64,000 bases of DNA from Eubacterium sp. Its GTDB lineage: Bacteria > Bacillota > Clostridia > Lachnospirales > Lachnospiraceae. The first letter of the stretch is position 1, and every line of letters starts with the position of its first letter. Below the pieces are notes generated by a model. It was not told the origin of the DNA, ran no database searches, and was given only the letters and a program-made list of their open reading frames with translations. The stretch spans positions 1 to 64,000 of the forward strand of contig JAFRHL010000022.1 in assembly GCA_017433295.1 (NCBI GenBank). Direction: 5' to 3'. The translations under genes were made by a program, and so were the position numbers. Of this stretch, positions 10,009-18,616 are shown piece by piece.

Positions 10009-11124
10009 ATGATCAGACAGGAAAGAATTATAAATGAATTTTGCGAACTGGTTAGTATCGATTCACCCAGCTATAAAGAACGTATGATCACGGATGTGAT
10101 CAAAAGGAGACTGGAAGCAATCGGTTTCAAAGTGCAGGAAGATGATGCCGGAGCGAAAACGGGAGGCAATGCAGGTAATATCTATGCGTATATGGCCGGG
10201 AAACTGGATGCAGAACCCATTCTATTTTGTGCTCATACGGACACGGTTGAGCCATCCGGGGGAAAGCGGGCGGTCCTCCATGAAGATGGGAGAATCACCA
10301 GTACCGGAGACACTGTTTTAGGAGGGGATGATCTCTGTGGTATTGTTGAGATAATGGAAGGAATCCGGCACCTGGAAGAAGAGGGGATTCCCCACAGGCC
10401 GGTAGAAGTAGTTCTCATGGCTGCGGAAGAAGTTTTTGGAAAGGGAGCTAAGGCATATGATTATGAAGGAAGGGGACTTCGTTCAAAAGAAGCATATGTT
10501 ATTGATATGTCAGGTCCCGCCGGCAGCGCAGCTATAGCTGCTCCCACATTGATCGGCTGGGAAGCCCGTATAAAGGGGGTGGCAGCCCATGCAGGTTTTG
10601 CACCCGAGACCGGCATAAATGCGATTTTGGCAGCATCCAGAGCAGTAGCCCTGCTTTCTCCCGGGAGGATCAGTAGGGACACAACCATGAACATTGGGAC
10701 TATTAAAGAAGGAATTGCTGATAATATTGTTCCGGACAGTTGCATTGTGAAAGGAGAAGTAAGGAGCCTTAATCATGGTAAGGCACTTGAGACCATTGAA
10801 CAGATCAGAGAGACTTTCAAAGCACAGGCAGGCCCGTCGGAAGTAGAATTCCTTGTAGAGCCGCATATCTATGCCTACCATACTCCGGAAGACCATCCGG
10901 TTGTAAAACGTTTTATAAGAGCATGCGATAAACTGGGACTTCCCGGCACCCTGGTGTCTACATTAGGAGGAAGTGATAATAATGTCCTGGCTCAGCAGGG
11001 GATTACCGGTATCGTTCTGTCCTGCGGCATGTACAATGTACATTCGACCCGGGAATATACTTGTATCGAAGACTTGTTGAAAGGTGCGGAACTGGTGGCT
11101 GAACTGCTGAAAGATGAAGAATAA
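10009..11124 (+). CDS. M20-family peptidase, PepT/YqjE-like
   Basis: 371 residues. A cytoplasmic two-zinc aminopeptidase or tripeptidase-like enzyme. Metal and catalytic motifs are in the expected order: FCAHTDTVEP (His and Asp), VLGGDDLCGIV (bridging Asp), MAAEEVFGKGA (general-base Glu and metal Glu), and CGMYNVHSTREY near the end (metal His). The dimerisation or lid domain starts near AAPTLIGWEARIKGVAAHAG. Length fits the YqjE/PepT-like subgroup. The start follows AAGGAAAAGG. Substrate is not predictable beyond small peptides. It stands alone, downstream of a terminator. Confidence 0.88.
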   Translation: MIRQERIINEFCELVSIDSPSYKERMITDVIKRRLEAIGFKVQEDDAGAKTGGNAGNIYAYMAGKLDAEPILFCAHTDTVEPSGGKRAVLHEDGRITSTGDTVLGGDDLCGIVEIMEGIRHLEEEGIPHRPVEVVLMAAEEVFGKGAKAYDYEGRGLRSKEAYVIDMSGPAGSAAIAAPTLIGWEARIKGVAAHAGFAPETGINAILAASRAVALLSPGRISRDTTMNIGTIKEGIADNIVPDSCIVKGEVRSLNHGKALETIEQIRETFKAQAGPSEVEFLVEPHIYAYHTPEDHPVVKRFIRACDKLGLPGTLVSTLGGSDNNVLAQQGITGIVLSCGMYNVHSTREYTCIEDLLKGAELVAELLKDEE

Positions 11125-11239
11125 AGGCAGCAAAAGCTGCTAATGTAAGTGTGCCAGACACCCTTTCATGGGAAAGCATGGGTTCTGAGAACAGCCAAAA
11201 AAGGAAATAATGCAGAGAATATGGAGGTGGAAATAATTG

Positions 11240-11611
11240 ATGAACAATGCGAAATCCGCTAAGCGGATAAAGAATACCAGCAAATTCATTTCCCTGATTC
11301 TGCGGCACAAGCCCGAGACCATCGGCATTTCCCTGGATGAACATGGCTGGGCAGATGTTCGGGAACTGATCGACGGAGTAAATCGTACCGGTGGACATGT
11401 TCTTGATATGGAGCTTCTGGAAGAGATCGTTCGGACAGATGAAAAGCAGCGTTATTCCTTCAATGAAGATCACACACTGATCCGGGCCAACCAGATCTGG
11501 CTGACTAAGAGAGTGCCGGCCCGGTACCTGAAACCGCAACACAGTCAGATTACTCGGACAAAAAGGAGTGTTGAAATTGAAAATCATGGTCAGTGCCTGC
11601 CTGGCAGGTGA
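11240..11611 (+). pseudogene. kptA: RNA 2'-phosphotransferase (Tpt1/KptA) remnant with internal deletion
   Basis: 123 codons from ATG 11240 after GGAGGTGG. The first part, [20 protein letters not shown] to LIRANQ, matches the N-terminal winged-helix half of KptA. At about 11494 the frame jumps directly to [12 protein letters not shown], which corresponds to the extreme C-terminus of KptA (NGVWLT-type ending). Roughly 80 residues between them are missing, including the NAD-binding His-Gly-Thr segment and catalytic Arg/His residues. The remaining frame then overruns into the next gene. KptA removes a splice-junction 2'-phosphate using NAD+; this copy cannot do so. The family call is strong, and the loss of activity follows from the missing residues. 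Confidence 0.8.
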
Positions 11612-12017
11612 AAATTGTAAATATAATGGCGGCAATAACCGAAATGAGAAGGTTATTCAGCTGATGACAGACAATGATGTAATCACAATCTGCCCGGAGC
11701 AGCTGGGCGGACTTAAGACACCGAGAGTTCCTTCGGAGATCGTGGAAGGTGTAGTAACGGCCAAAGACGGCAGTGTCGTGGATAAAGAGTTCCGCGCCGG
11801 AGCAGCCAAATGTCTGGAGATCGCAAAGCGTGAGCAGCCGGATCTGATTATTTTGCAATCAAGAAGCCCCAGCTGCGGCGTAAAGCAACGCTATGACGGC
11901 ACATTTTCCGGAAAGCTGGTGAACCAGCCGGGTGTAACAGCCGAGCTTCTGATGAAGAACGGTTTCCGGTGCCTGGATTTGGAGGATTTATCGGACCGGA
12001 GGGAGCATAGACCATGA
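11577..12017 (+). CDS. DUF523 family protein
   Basis: About 146 residues. It starts [19 protein letters not shown] from TTG 11577, eight bases after AAAGGAG (11562-11568); GTG 11568 and TTG 11571 are in frame but sit on the ribosome site. Conserved cysteines lie in SACLAGENC and in [16 protein letters not shown], the two hallmarks of DUF523 (YbbK-type) proteins. Function is unestablished; the cysteines suggest metal or Fe-S binding. It overlaps the kptA remnant and ends in an ATGA overlap with sfsA, so translation of the two is probably coupled. Confidence 0.85.
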   Translation: MKIMVSACLAGENCKYNGGNNRNEKVIQLMTDNDVITICPEQLGGLKTPRVPSEIVEGVVTAKDGSVVDKEFRAGAAKCLEIAKREQPDLIILQSRSPSCGVKQRYDGTFSGKLVNQPGVTAELLMKNGFRCLDLEDLSDRREHRP

Positions 12018-12724
12018 GGAAACCAAAGCCGTTTATTAAATATGAGAACACAGTGCCCGGTACATTCTTAAAAAGGCTCAACCGCTTTTCAGCAGAGGTA
12101 CTGATCGATGGAAAACCCGAGATTGTCCATGTAAAGAATACCGGACGATTGGGGGAACTGCTGGTCCCAAACGCAAAAATCACTCTTCAGAGGGCAGATA
12201 AGGTGGGCAGGAAAACGGCCTATGACATGATCTCTGTATATAAACCGAGGTTAAAATGGGTCAACATTGACAGCCTTGCCCCAAATGAGCTGATGAAACA
12301 GCATTTTCTGTCAATGAATTATGATGTGGTAAAGCCGGAATACAAATACGGTGACTCCCGATTTGATTTCTATATGGAAAAAGATGGCCAAAAACACCTC
12401 ACCGAAGTAAAAGGCTGTACCCTGGCAGCTGACCTGAAGAAGGGGATCGGACTGTTTCCTGATGCTCCTACCGAGCGAGGGGTAAAACATCTGCGCGAAC
12501 TGGCTGCTGCGGCAAATGAAGGCTATATATGCCAGATTGCCTTTGTGATCCAGATGAACGGGATCCATCTGGTTTTACCAAACCATGAGACCCAGCCTGA
12601 ATTCGGACGGGCCCTTGAGGCCGCCGCAAAGGCAGGTGTTCAGGTCGTTTATTACGGATGTCATGTGGAAGCAGACAGCATAAAGATAACCAGTGTGGTC
12701 GGAGATACAATACAGACAGCCTGA
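12014..12724 (+). CDS. sfsA: SfsA family protein (sugar fermentation stimulation protein homolog)
   Basis: 236 residues, the normal length for SfsA. It starts [20 protein letters not shown] and contains VHVKNTGRLGELL (near 38-50), DSRFDFYMEKDGQKHLTEVK (near 110-130) and LFPDAPTERGVKHLREL, all diagnostic of the family. The DFY/TEVKG segment resembles a PD-(D/E)XK nuclease core, and SfsA proteins are proposed nucleic-acid-binding or nuclease-like proteins; the original sugar-fermentation link is phenotypic. The start overlaps the DUF523 stop (ATGA). Confidence 0.9.
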   Translation: MRKPKPFIKYENTVPGTFLKRLNRFSAEVLIDGKPEIVHVKNTGRLGELLVPNAKITLQRADKVGRKTAYDMISVYKPRLKWVNIDSLAPNELMKQHFLSMNYDVVKPEYKYGDSRFDFYMEKDGQKHLTEVKGCTLAADLKKGIGLFPDAPTERGVKHLRELAAAANEGYICQIAFVIQMNGIHLVLPNHETQPEFGRALEAAAKAGVQVVYYGCHVEADSIKITSVVGDTIQTA

Positions 12725-12757
12725 TGGAGGCTGGGTTCATAATGGAGGAATTAGAAA

Positions 12758-12877
12758 ATGTCAGCATATTTGATTAAAGATACAACCAGAGAAGAGAGTC
12801 AGCGTATCGTCGAGGAATCCCTCGGGAACATATACGGTTCCTGTGATGGATGCATGGCCGGGCTGGCGGAGATATGA
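12758..12877 (+). CDS. Short Cys-containing protein, truncated paralog of the 21.4-21.9 kb pair
   Basis: 39 residues from ATG 12758 after ATGGAGGAA. It reads MSAYLIKDTTREESQRIVEE and ends SCDGCMAGLAEI. The N-terminus matches the 73-residue protein at 21448 (MKSILIKDTTKEEREAII), and the CDGC pair occupies the position of its C-x2-C motif. The C-terminal 30 or so residues (WDIYQDYIDGKREI-type) are absent. Its stop overlaps the start region of the next gene, so it may now serve as a coupled leader frame. Function is unknown. Confidence 0.55.
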   Translation: MSAYLIKDTTREESQRIVEESLGNIYGSCDGCMAGLAEI

Positions 12878-12879
12878 CA

Positions 12880-13536
12880 ATGAAAAGTATTCTTTTTTAC
12901 GGCGATTCCAACACTTGGGGATACGATCCGGCAACAGGCCTTCGTTATCCCTACCGGGACCGATGGACTACGGTATGCGCAGATTTGCTCGGTTCCGGCT
13001 ACAATTGTATCCCTGCCGGTATGAACGGGCGCACGACTGCATTTGATGATCCGGTAAAAGGTGCAAGAAATGGGATCAAAGGACTCGATTATGAATTACA
13101 GACCCATAAACCACTGGACCTGTTTGTGGTTATGCTGGGGACCAACGACCTGAAATATACCGATGCCCGGGGCAGTGGGGACGGGATGGACAAGCTTGTC
13201 AGATTAGTTCTGAGTGCAAATGAACGGTATAATCTGAGCTCGCCTGTCTTTCCGTCTGCCGGCAGCAGCATGCCGGTCCTTCTGATATCGCCGATCCTGT
13301 TGAAAGAACATGTTGGGATTCGAAGGGATGATGTATCCGAATCAGAAAAACTTTACGGATTCTATAAAGAGATAGCAGAAAAGTACGGGATACATTTTCT
13401 GGATGCTGCCCTGTACGCAGAACCGTCCGGTATTGATGGGATCCATCTTGGGGCAGAGGGGCACAAAAAACTCGGTGACGCCATTGCGGGGAAAATAAAG
13501 AGATATTTTGACGAACTCAGGGAAACACAGGATTAA
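12880..13536 (+). CDS. SGNH/GDSL hydrolase (esterase-like)
   Basis: About 218 residues from ATG 12880, eight bases after GGAG 12868-12871; ATG 12874 is an alternative that overlaps the previous stop. Blocks of the SGNH family are complete: FYGDSNTWGYDP (nucleophile Ser, block I), NGRTTAFDD (block II region), VMLGTNDLK (Asn, block III), and GIDGIHLGAEGH (catalytic Asp-x-x-His, block V). No signal peptide is visible, so a cytoplasmic acyl- or aryl-esterase, or carbohydrate deacetylase, is likely. Substrate is unknown. A second SGNH gene lies at 37.9 kb. Confidence 0.88.
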   Translation: MKSILFYGDSNTWGYDPATGLRYPYRDRWTTVCADLLGSGYNCIPAGMNGRTTAFDDPVKGARNGIKGLDYELQTHKPLDLFVVMLGTNDLKYTDARGSGDGMDKLVRLVLSANERYNLSSPVFPSAGSSMPVLLISPILLKEHVGIRRDDVSESEKLYGFYKEIAEKYGIHFLDAALYAEPSGIDGIHLGAEGHKKLGDAIAGKIKRYFDELRETQD

Positions 13537-13570
13537 GGCTGTACTCATTGGGGTTTACAGGGAGGAGCAT

Positions 13571-14119
13571 ATGCTGAAGGTGAGAAAAGCAACAGCAGCT
13601 GACATTTCAAAAATAATGGCGATATACAGATATGCGCAAGATTACATGATCCGGTCGGGCAACCCAAATCAGTGGGGACACTTTTATCCCAAACAGGAAC
13701 TGATCAGGGACGACATAGAAAAAGGTTCATGTATGGTAATATGCGATGAAAGTGAAATACACGGCGTGTTTGCCTTGGTTGAAGGAACGGAACCAACCTA
13801 TGAGTACATAGAGAACGGTGAGTGGTTGAACGAGGATTCCTATGTGACAATCCACAGGATTGCAGGTGACGGACAGGTTCATGGAATTTTTCAATGCGCT
13901 GCAGATTTCTGTAAAGGCCTTTTTTCAAACATCAGGATTGATACCCATGAGAATAATACAACTATGCAGAGGCAAATCGAAAAAAACGGCTTCAGAAAAT
14001 GCGGCATCATCTATGTCAGTGATGGCTCGCCGAGAATCGCTTATCATTGGAAAGGAGACAGGGGACGGTTCTCGGGAGACAGGGGACGGTTCTCTGTCTC
14101 CTTTGGTGAAGAAAAATGA
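13571..14119 (+). CDS. GNAT family N-acetyltransferase with a repeat-derived C-terminal tail
   Basis: 182 residues from ATG 13571 directly after GGAGGAGCAT. The start LKVRKATAADISKIMAIY and the late NIRIDTHENNTTMQRQIEKN followed by GFRKCGIIYV are typical of GNAT enzymes (acetyl-CoA loop and NNxxMQxxxxxxGF motif). The last 20 or so residues (GDRGRFSGDRGRFSVSFGEE) are encoded by two tandem copies of the palindromic repeat at 14054-14101, so the natural end is probably near YHWK and the tail is acquired. Substrate unknown. Confidence 0.85.
   Translation: MLKVRKATAADISKIMAIYRYAQDYMIRSGNPNQWGHFYPKQELIRDDIEKGSCMVICDESEIHGVFALVEGTEPTYEYIENGEWLNEDSYVTIHRIAGDGQVHGIFQCAADFCKGLFSNIRIDTHENNTTMQRQIEKNGFRKCGIIYVSDGSPRIAYHWKGDRGRFSGDRGRFSVSFGEEK
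14054..14101 (+). repeat. REP-like palindrome, tandem copies (locus 1)
   Basis: A partial copy, GGAGACAGGGGACGGTTCTC (14054-14073), is followed by a complete 27-bp copy (14075-14101) whose 8-bp arms GGAGACAG and CTGTCTCC flank GGGACGGTTCT. The sequence lies inside the 3' end of the acetyltransferase frame. The GGGACGGTTCT core resembles REP elements associated with RAYT transposases in other bacteria; no such transposase is in this window. Confidence 0.85.
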
Positions 14120-14317
14120 GTCTGCTTATTGATGCGTTAATAAAATAAATTGTGTTGCATTTAATTTTGCGGACTGTTAAAAAGGGGATAAATATGTTAC
14201 AATATTTTGAGTAATATTTCAATTATTTGAAAGCGACATCGGAGGACGGACTTGCTGAAGAACAACTTTGAAATGGATGTAAAAAGAGGTGTTTGCATCA
14301 ATTAAGGAGGTCAGCAA

Positions 14318-15336
14318 ATGGAACGTGAAAAGAGCGTATTACAGCAGTTGCTGTCAGAATGTATCCGTAGTCCGGAGCAGCTGCGAGAGCCATTGCATCT
14401 GAATGAACAGGATGTCGCGCATCTGAATGAGATCGCCAGGCAATACCCGATCTGTGTCCCGCCATATTATCTTGACCTGATCGATTCCGACTGGGTACAC
14501 GACCCTGTCCGGAGAATGTGTATTCCTGACCCCATGGAATCATCCGCAGATGGACACAAGGATACCAGCGGTGAAGGCGACAACACTGTAGTCATCGGCA
14601 TGCAGCAAAGTATAGACAGACTGCCCTTATATTGACCACCAATCAATGCTCCATGTACTGCCGTCATTGCTTCAGGAAGCGTATGGTTGGCAACAATGCC
14701 GAGGAGATTGCGTATCATATCGGGGAGATGGTCGAGTACGTCACCAATCACCCCGAGATCGATAATGTTCTCCTCTCCGGCGGCGACGCACTGATTAACG
14801 AGAACAAGCGCCTGGAACAGTATCTGGAGGCATTCTCCACCATTGAGCATTTGGATTACATCCGCATAGGCACGCGTGTTCCCGTTGTTCTCCCGCATCG
14901 GATACTGCTCGATCAGGAATTGCTTGATATGCTGTATAAGTACAATCGGCGCAACCAGACCGTTCTACTGAAAGGAATCAACGATGAAAGTTCTACATTG
15001 GCGGAACTCATGAACCGCCTGACTTCCATTGGAGTGCTCCCCTACTACGTCTTCCAGTGCTGCCCTGCGATGGGCGTCAAGAATCAGTTCCAGGTGCCCC
15101 TTTTGACCGGTCAGCGCATCGTGGATGAAGCCAAGAAGGACATGAGCGGGCAAGCGAAACAGTTCCGCTATGTCATGTCCCATGTGACCGGCAAAATTGA
15201 GATCCTGGGCAGGCCTGATGGTGAAGAGATGCTGTTCAAGTATCACCAGGCCAAGTATGAGAAGGACGCCTCGCGCTTCTTTACGGCGAAGCTTAGCGAA
15301 GAACAATGCTGGCTCCCGGATGATTGGTCATTATGA
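14318..15336 (+). pseudogene. KamA-family radical SAM aminomutase, frameshifted and internally deleted
   Basis: Starts at ATG 14318 after AAGGAGG. The first frame covers DPVRRMCIPDPMES and a TSGEGDNTVVIGMQ segment, then runs into a stop at about 14635. Adding one base at 14606-14608 (CA to CAN) restores KYRQTALILTTNQC. The second frame then gives CSMYCRHCFRKR (the radical SAM Cys-x3-Cys-x2-Cys cluster), LLSGGDAL and VLLKGINDES. Between DMLYKYNRR and NQTVLLKG, about 35 residues expected in lysine 2,3-aminomutase relatives (the HFNHP segment) are missing near 14947-14955. Two independent lesions make this a decayed gene. An intact homolog would use SAM, PLP and an Fe-S cluster to shift an amino group. 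Confidence 0.85.
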
Positions 15337-15369
15337 TTATCGTGGGGTGCCACAGCTTGGGAGTATGTT

Positions 15370-16011
15370 ATGACAGAGAGTCAATGGGACAAGCTTCTGA
15401 AAATAAAAACAACCGGCCGTGATGATTCGAAATCAAATCAATATAATTATCCTTACGAACCGACTCCATATGAAGTGCTGGAACGGCTTTCAGGCAGTGG
15501 ATACATTTCCAGGAAGAACGTATTGCTGGATTATGGATGCGGGAAAGGCCGTGCCTGTTATTATTTGTCCTGGCAATGCAGGTGCCGGTGCATCGGGGTA
15601 GAATATGATGACCGGATATTTAAAGCTATGGTCAAAAACAGGAAGACAGCGGTGTCTGCTTCCCTGGTGGAGCCTGTACATATCAAAGCGGAAAAATATG
15701 ACTTGCCGGCTGTGGTGGACCGGGTCTTTTTCTTTAATCCATTTTCGGTGGAGATCTTACAGGGCATTATGGAAAAAATTCTGGAATCTTGGTATAATAA
15801 ACCCCGGGAGATCCTGCTCTTTTTCTATTATCCTTCAGATGAATATGTGGCATGGCTGATGTCTGTCCATGAACTCATGTTTTTGGATGAGATTGACTGC
15901 AGTGATCTGTTCCATTCCAATAGCAGACGTGAACGGATTATGGTGTTTGTGATCGAGGAGAGGGAGACAGGGGACGGTTCTCTGTCTCCCTTTACAAGGA
16001 GAAGAAAATGA
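15370..16011 (+). CDS. Class I SAM-dependent methyltransferase with a repeat-derived tail
   Basis: 213 residues. The SAM-binding motif I reads VLLDYGCGKGRACYYL (near 50-65), followed by GVEYDD (motif II acidic residue) and FFFNPFSVEIL in the motif IV position. Substrate is not predictable; FFFNPF resembles the NPP/NPF type of motif IV. The last residues, EERETGDGSLSPFTRRRK, are translated from a copy of the palindromic repeat at 15962-15990, so the ancestral end was probably around VFVIEE. The stop overlaps the next start (ATGA), hence coupled translation with the channel gene. Confidence 0.8.
   Translation: MTESQWDKLLKIKTTGRDDSKSNQYNYPYEPTPYEVLERLSGSGYISRKNVLLDYGCGKGRACYYLSWQCRCRCIGVEYDDRIFKAMVKNRKTAVSASLVEPVHIKAEKYDLPAVVDRVFFFNPFSVEILQGIMEKILESWYNKPREILLFFYYPSDEYVAWLMSVHELMFLDEIDCSDLFHSNSRRERIMVFVIEERETGDGSLSPFTRRRK
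15962..15990 (+). repeat. REP-like palindrome (locus 2)
   Basis: A complete copy with 9-bp arms GGGAGACAG and CTGTCTCCC around GGGACGGTTCT, same orientation as locus 1. It encodes the tail of the methyltransferase and sits 18 bases before the next start codon. Confidence 0.85.
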
Positions 16012-17873
16012 AGAAAAACAGTGCATGGCAAAAATTTCGTTACCGGTTTGACAATCTGATGTCAAAAGGAACAGGATCCCTTCTGTTTCTGCTGGCTGTT
16101 ATTACTACCTGTGTCGTGGTACTCGGAGGATTGGCAGCTGTTGCCCTTGGCGGAGCAGACGGACAGGGAACAGCTTCCACAGGCAAGTCAATCTGGTTTA
16201 CCCTGATGCATGCCATCAATACCGGCGTGCTTGCAAAGGAAGAGGGATCTGTTCCCTATCTGACCATAATGACCATCGTTACCCTGGTCGGCATTTTTAT
16301 CACCAGCTTCCTTATTGGTACCATTTCTAATTGGATTAAAGACAAGATGATGGATCTGCAACGGGGGAAGTCCCGGGTCATCGAAAAAGGTCACACAGTG
16401 ATCATCGGCTTTGATGATAATATAATAGGGATCATTGAAGAATTAATCTTAGCAAACGAAAACCAGAGAGATGCCGCTGTAGTGGTCATGTCCGATATGG
16501 ACAAGATCAGGATGGAGGAAGCGATAGGAGATCATATATCTGATACAGGAAATGTACGGCTGGTCTGCCGTAACGGCCGGCCAGACAGCCTGAACGATCT
16601 TCAGGTTTGTTCTCTGGATACCTGTAAGTCAATCATAGTGAATCTGAACAATGATTTCATGACGGTAAAAACCATCCTTCTGTGTAAAAGCATCCTGGAG
16701 GATAACGACAATAAAGGTGCCTGCATTATTGCCACTGTTCGTGACCCCGAAGTAATTGCCCCGGCCACCATCGCAGGTGGCAGCCGCGCAGAGATCCTGA
16801 ATTTTCATAATACCATAGCACGTCTCATGGTTCAGTCGGGACGCCATCCCGGCATGTCCGAGATCCTTTCCGAAATTCTCAGCTTTGAGGGTAACGAAAT
16901 ATATGTGGAGGACAATCCCAGTCTGACTGGTCTTACCATTAGCCAGATCAACCTTCGTCTTACTGACTGCGTAGCCATAGGAATGGTGAAAGGGGATAAA
17001 CCCCTGATCAACTGCGACTTAAAAACGGTATTGGAAGAAGGGGATAAACTGATCCGGATTGCTCTTGATGATGATGAACTGGTATTAAAAGAATCAGCTC
17101 AGCCAGACGAGAGCCTGTTCTCCTCTGATACCGGGATCGTTGAAGAAGCCCATACTCTGCTGATCATTGGTTATAGCGACATGATAAGTCAGATTCTGAT
17201 TGAAGAAAATGCCTACGCAGTACCCGGCTCCAGGGTAATTCTTGCTGCTGAACCGGGTAATATAGATATGGACTCCCTTCCTGCCCCGGACCAGCTTGAC
17301 AACATTTATGTAGATGTAAGGGAATGTAATATTTATAAACGCATTATACTTGAAGAACTGGTAGCCGAGGGACCTTCCAGCATCATGCTGCTGTCTGACA
17401 ATTCATTAAATTATGAAGAGGCGGATGCCCGTACCCTGATGCTTCAGTTGCATTTGAATAATATTACCGAGGAAAAAGGCCGGATGATCCCCCTGACCAT
17501 CCAGATGAACACCACAGGCAACCAGCGCCTGTCCCAGATGCTGCGGGCAGCTGATTATGTGGTCAGCAGCTCCATCACATCCAAAATGATGGTTCAGATT
17601 TCAGAAGAGCGGCATATCAGGGCTATTCTTGAGAACCTTATCTCTGAGGAAGGTTCTGCTATTTACATGAAACCGATAATCCGCTACATTAAAATCGATA
17701 AGCCGGTGGATTTCTATACCCTGGCTGCAGCGGCAGCCCGTTATGACGAGATTTTGATTGGTTATAAGAAATATACAGCAGACGGTACATTTGCCATTGA
17801 AATTAATCCGGCCGACCGGGAAGCAAGGCAGTTTAGTGACCGGGATGATCTGATCGTTCTTGCCAGGACCTGA
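16008..17873 (+). CDS. CASTOR/POLLUX-type ion channel family protein
   Basis: 621 residues. Two N-terminal membrane segments (SLLFLLAVITTCVVVLGGLA near 25-45 and LTIMTIVTLVGIFITSFLIG near 85-105) flank a pore-like loop (STGKSIWFTLMHAINTG). A long cytoplasmic part follows with a Rossmann/RCK-like fold beginning HTVIIGFDDN (about 128) and a second one beginning HTLLIIGYSD (about 385). This matches the CASTOR/POLLUX/SYM8 (DUF1012) family of ligand-gated cation channels related to prokaryotic RCK channels. Pore selectivity cannot be read from the sequence. It follows the methyltransferase with a 4-base overlap. Confidence 0.85.
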   Translation: MKKNSAWQKFRYRFDNLMSKGTGSLLFLLAVITTCVVVLGGLAAVALGGADGQGTASTGKSIWFTLMHAINTGVLAKEEGSVPYLTIMTIVTLVGIFITSFLIGTISNWIKDKMMDLQRGKSRVIEKGHTVIIGFDDNIIGIIEELILANENQRDAAVVVMSDMDKIRMEEAIGDHISDTGNVRLVCRNGRPDSLNDLQVCSLDTCKSIIVNLNNDFMTVKTILLCKSILEDNDNKGACIIATVRDPEVIAPATIAGGSRAEILNFHNTIARLMVQSGRHPGMSEILSEILSFEGNEIYVEDNPSLTGLTISQINLRLTDCVAIGMVKGDKPLINCDLKTVLEEGDKLIRIALDDDELVLKESAQPDESLFSSDTGIVEEAHTLLIIGYSDMISQILIEENAYAVPGSRVILAAEPGNIDMDSLPAPDQLDNIYVDVRECNIYKRIILEELVAEGPSSIMLLSDNSLNYEEADARTLMLQLHLNNITEEKGRMIPLTIQMNTTGNQRLSQMLRAADYVVSSSITSKMMVQISEERHIRAILENLISEEGSAIYMKPIIRYIKIDKPVDFYTLAAAAARYDEILIGYKKYTADGTFAIEINPADREARQFSDRDDLIVLART

Positions 17874-17920
17874 GATGATTTCCTGGTAAATCACTGTTAC
17901 ATAAGCAATGGTTACAAACT

Positions 17921-18586
17921 ATGAAAAGAAAAATGCCTTACAATAACCAGCTTTTTTTATCAGAAGAAATCAAGAAAGCATCAAATTCCGAAATTATCAA
18001 TGCAATCTGCCGATTTGCTTATAAGCTCGGAAAGCAGGATTGGCACTATATAAGGTATGAGTTTTTTAAGCCTTACACACATAAATGTCCAATCTGTTCT
18101 AAGAGGACGCAGGGAAGCAAATATGGAAGCAATTGTATCTGCGTTCCATTTGCATGCTGGCATCATGGAGGACATATTCCCTGTCACTGCAACACCCATG
18201 TGATCAATGATTCTAACTGGGAACGAATCGGTGAATTGCAGGATTATGAAGATGCGCTTGCCATAGCCCGCAAACGAATCGGTGTAAAAGATATTATGCT
18301 GATCAGAGGCGAACAGGTAAAGGCATCACTTCAACGGGGAGATATATGCGCACATTTCACCGGCAGCAAATATATACACTCATCATTGTATCTGGGGGAT
18401 GGAATGATGCTCGACTGCTCTCTGGAAAAGATGCATATCGCAATACGGGAAGCCAGAGACTGCAGGTATGCAATCCGCTATACAGGCAGCAGGGACAATC
18501 TTGCTTTCGGGAATTCTGGTATTGCAGTAAAAAAGACGTTAGCTGACAGACTTAAGTCTGATACTTATCAAAATATGCGAAGCTAA
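17921..18586 (+). CDS. Putative NlpC/P60-like or papain-fold amidohydrolase
   Basis: 221 residues, no signal peptide. CPICSKRTQGSKYG is followed by NCICVPFACWHHGGHIPCHC (near 77-96). A His in KYIHSSLYLGDGMMLDCS lies about 70 residues later. The Cys-rich CIxxxFAxxHHG pattern with a following HxxxYLGDG resembles phage-associated peptidoglycan amidohydrolases of the NlpC/P60 clan, where the Cys and His are catalytic. This is pattern recognition, not a confirmed match. No good ribosome site precedes ATG 17921; ATG 17933 is an alternative. It could be a domesticated prophage enzyme. Confidence 0.5.
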   Translation: MKRKMPYNNQLFLSEEIKKASNSEIINAICRFAYKLGKQDWHYIRYEFFKPYTHKCPICSKRTQGSKYGSNCICVPFACWHHGGHIPCHCNTHVINDSNWERIGELQDYEDALAIARKRIGVKDIMLIRGEQVKASLQRGDICAHFTGSKYIHSSLYLGDGMMLDCSLEKMHIAIREARDCRYAIRYTGSRDNLAFGNSGIAVKKTLADRLKSDTYQNMRS

Positions 18587-18616
18587 TTTTTCATGTTTTT
18601 TCCAGGAGGTGTCTGC

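Noticed and set aside
14252-14305. TTG-initiated 17-codon frame with a GGAGG site upstream of the kamA relic
   Set aside because: Too short and weakly placed to call a gene; it may be a leader, but no attenuation signal was seen.
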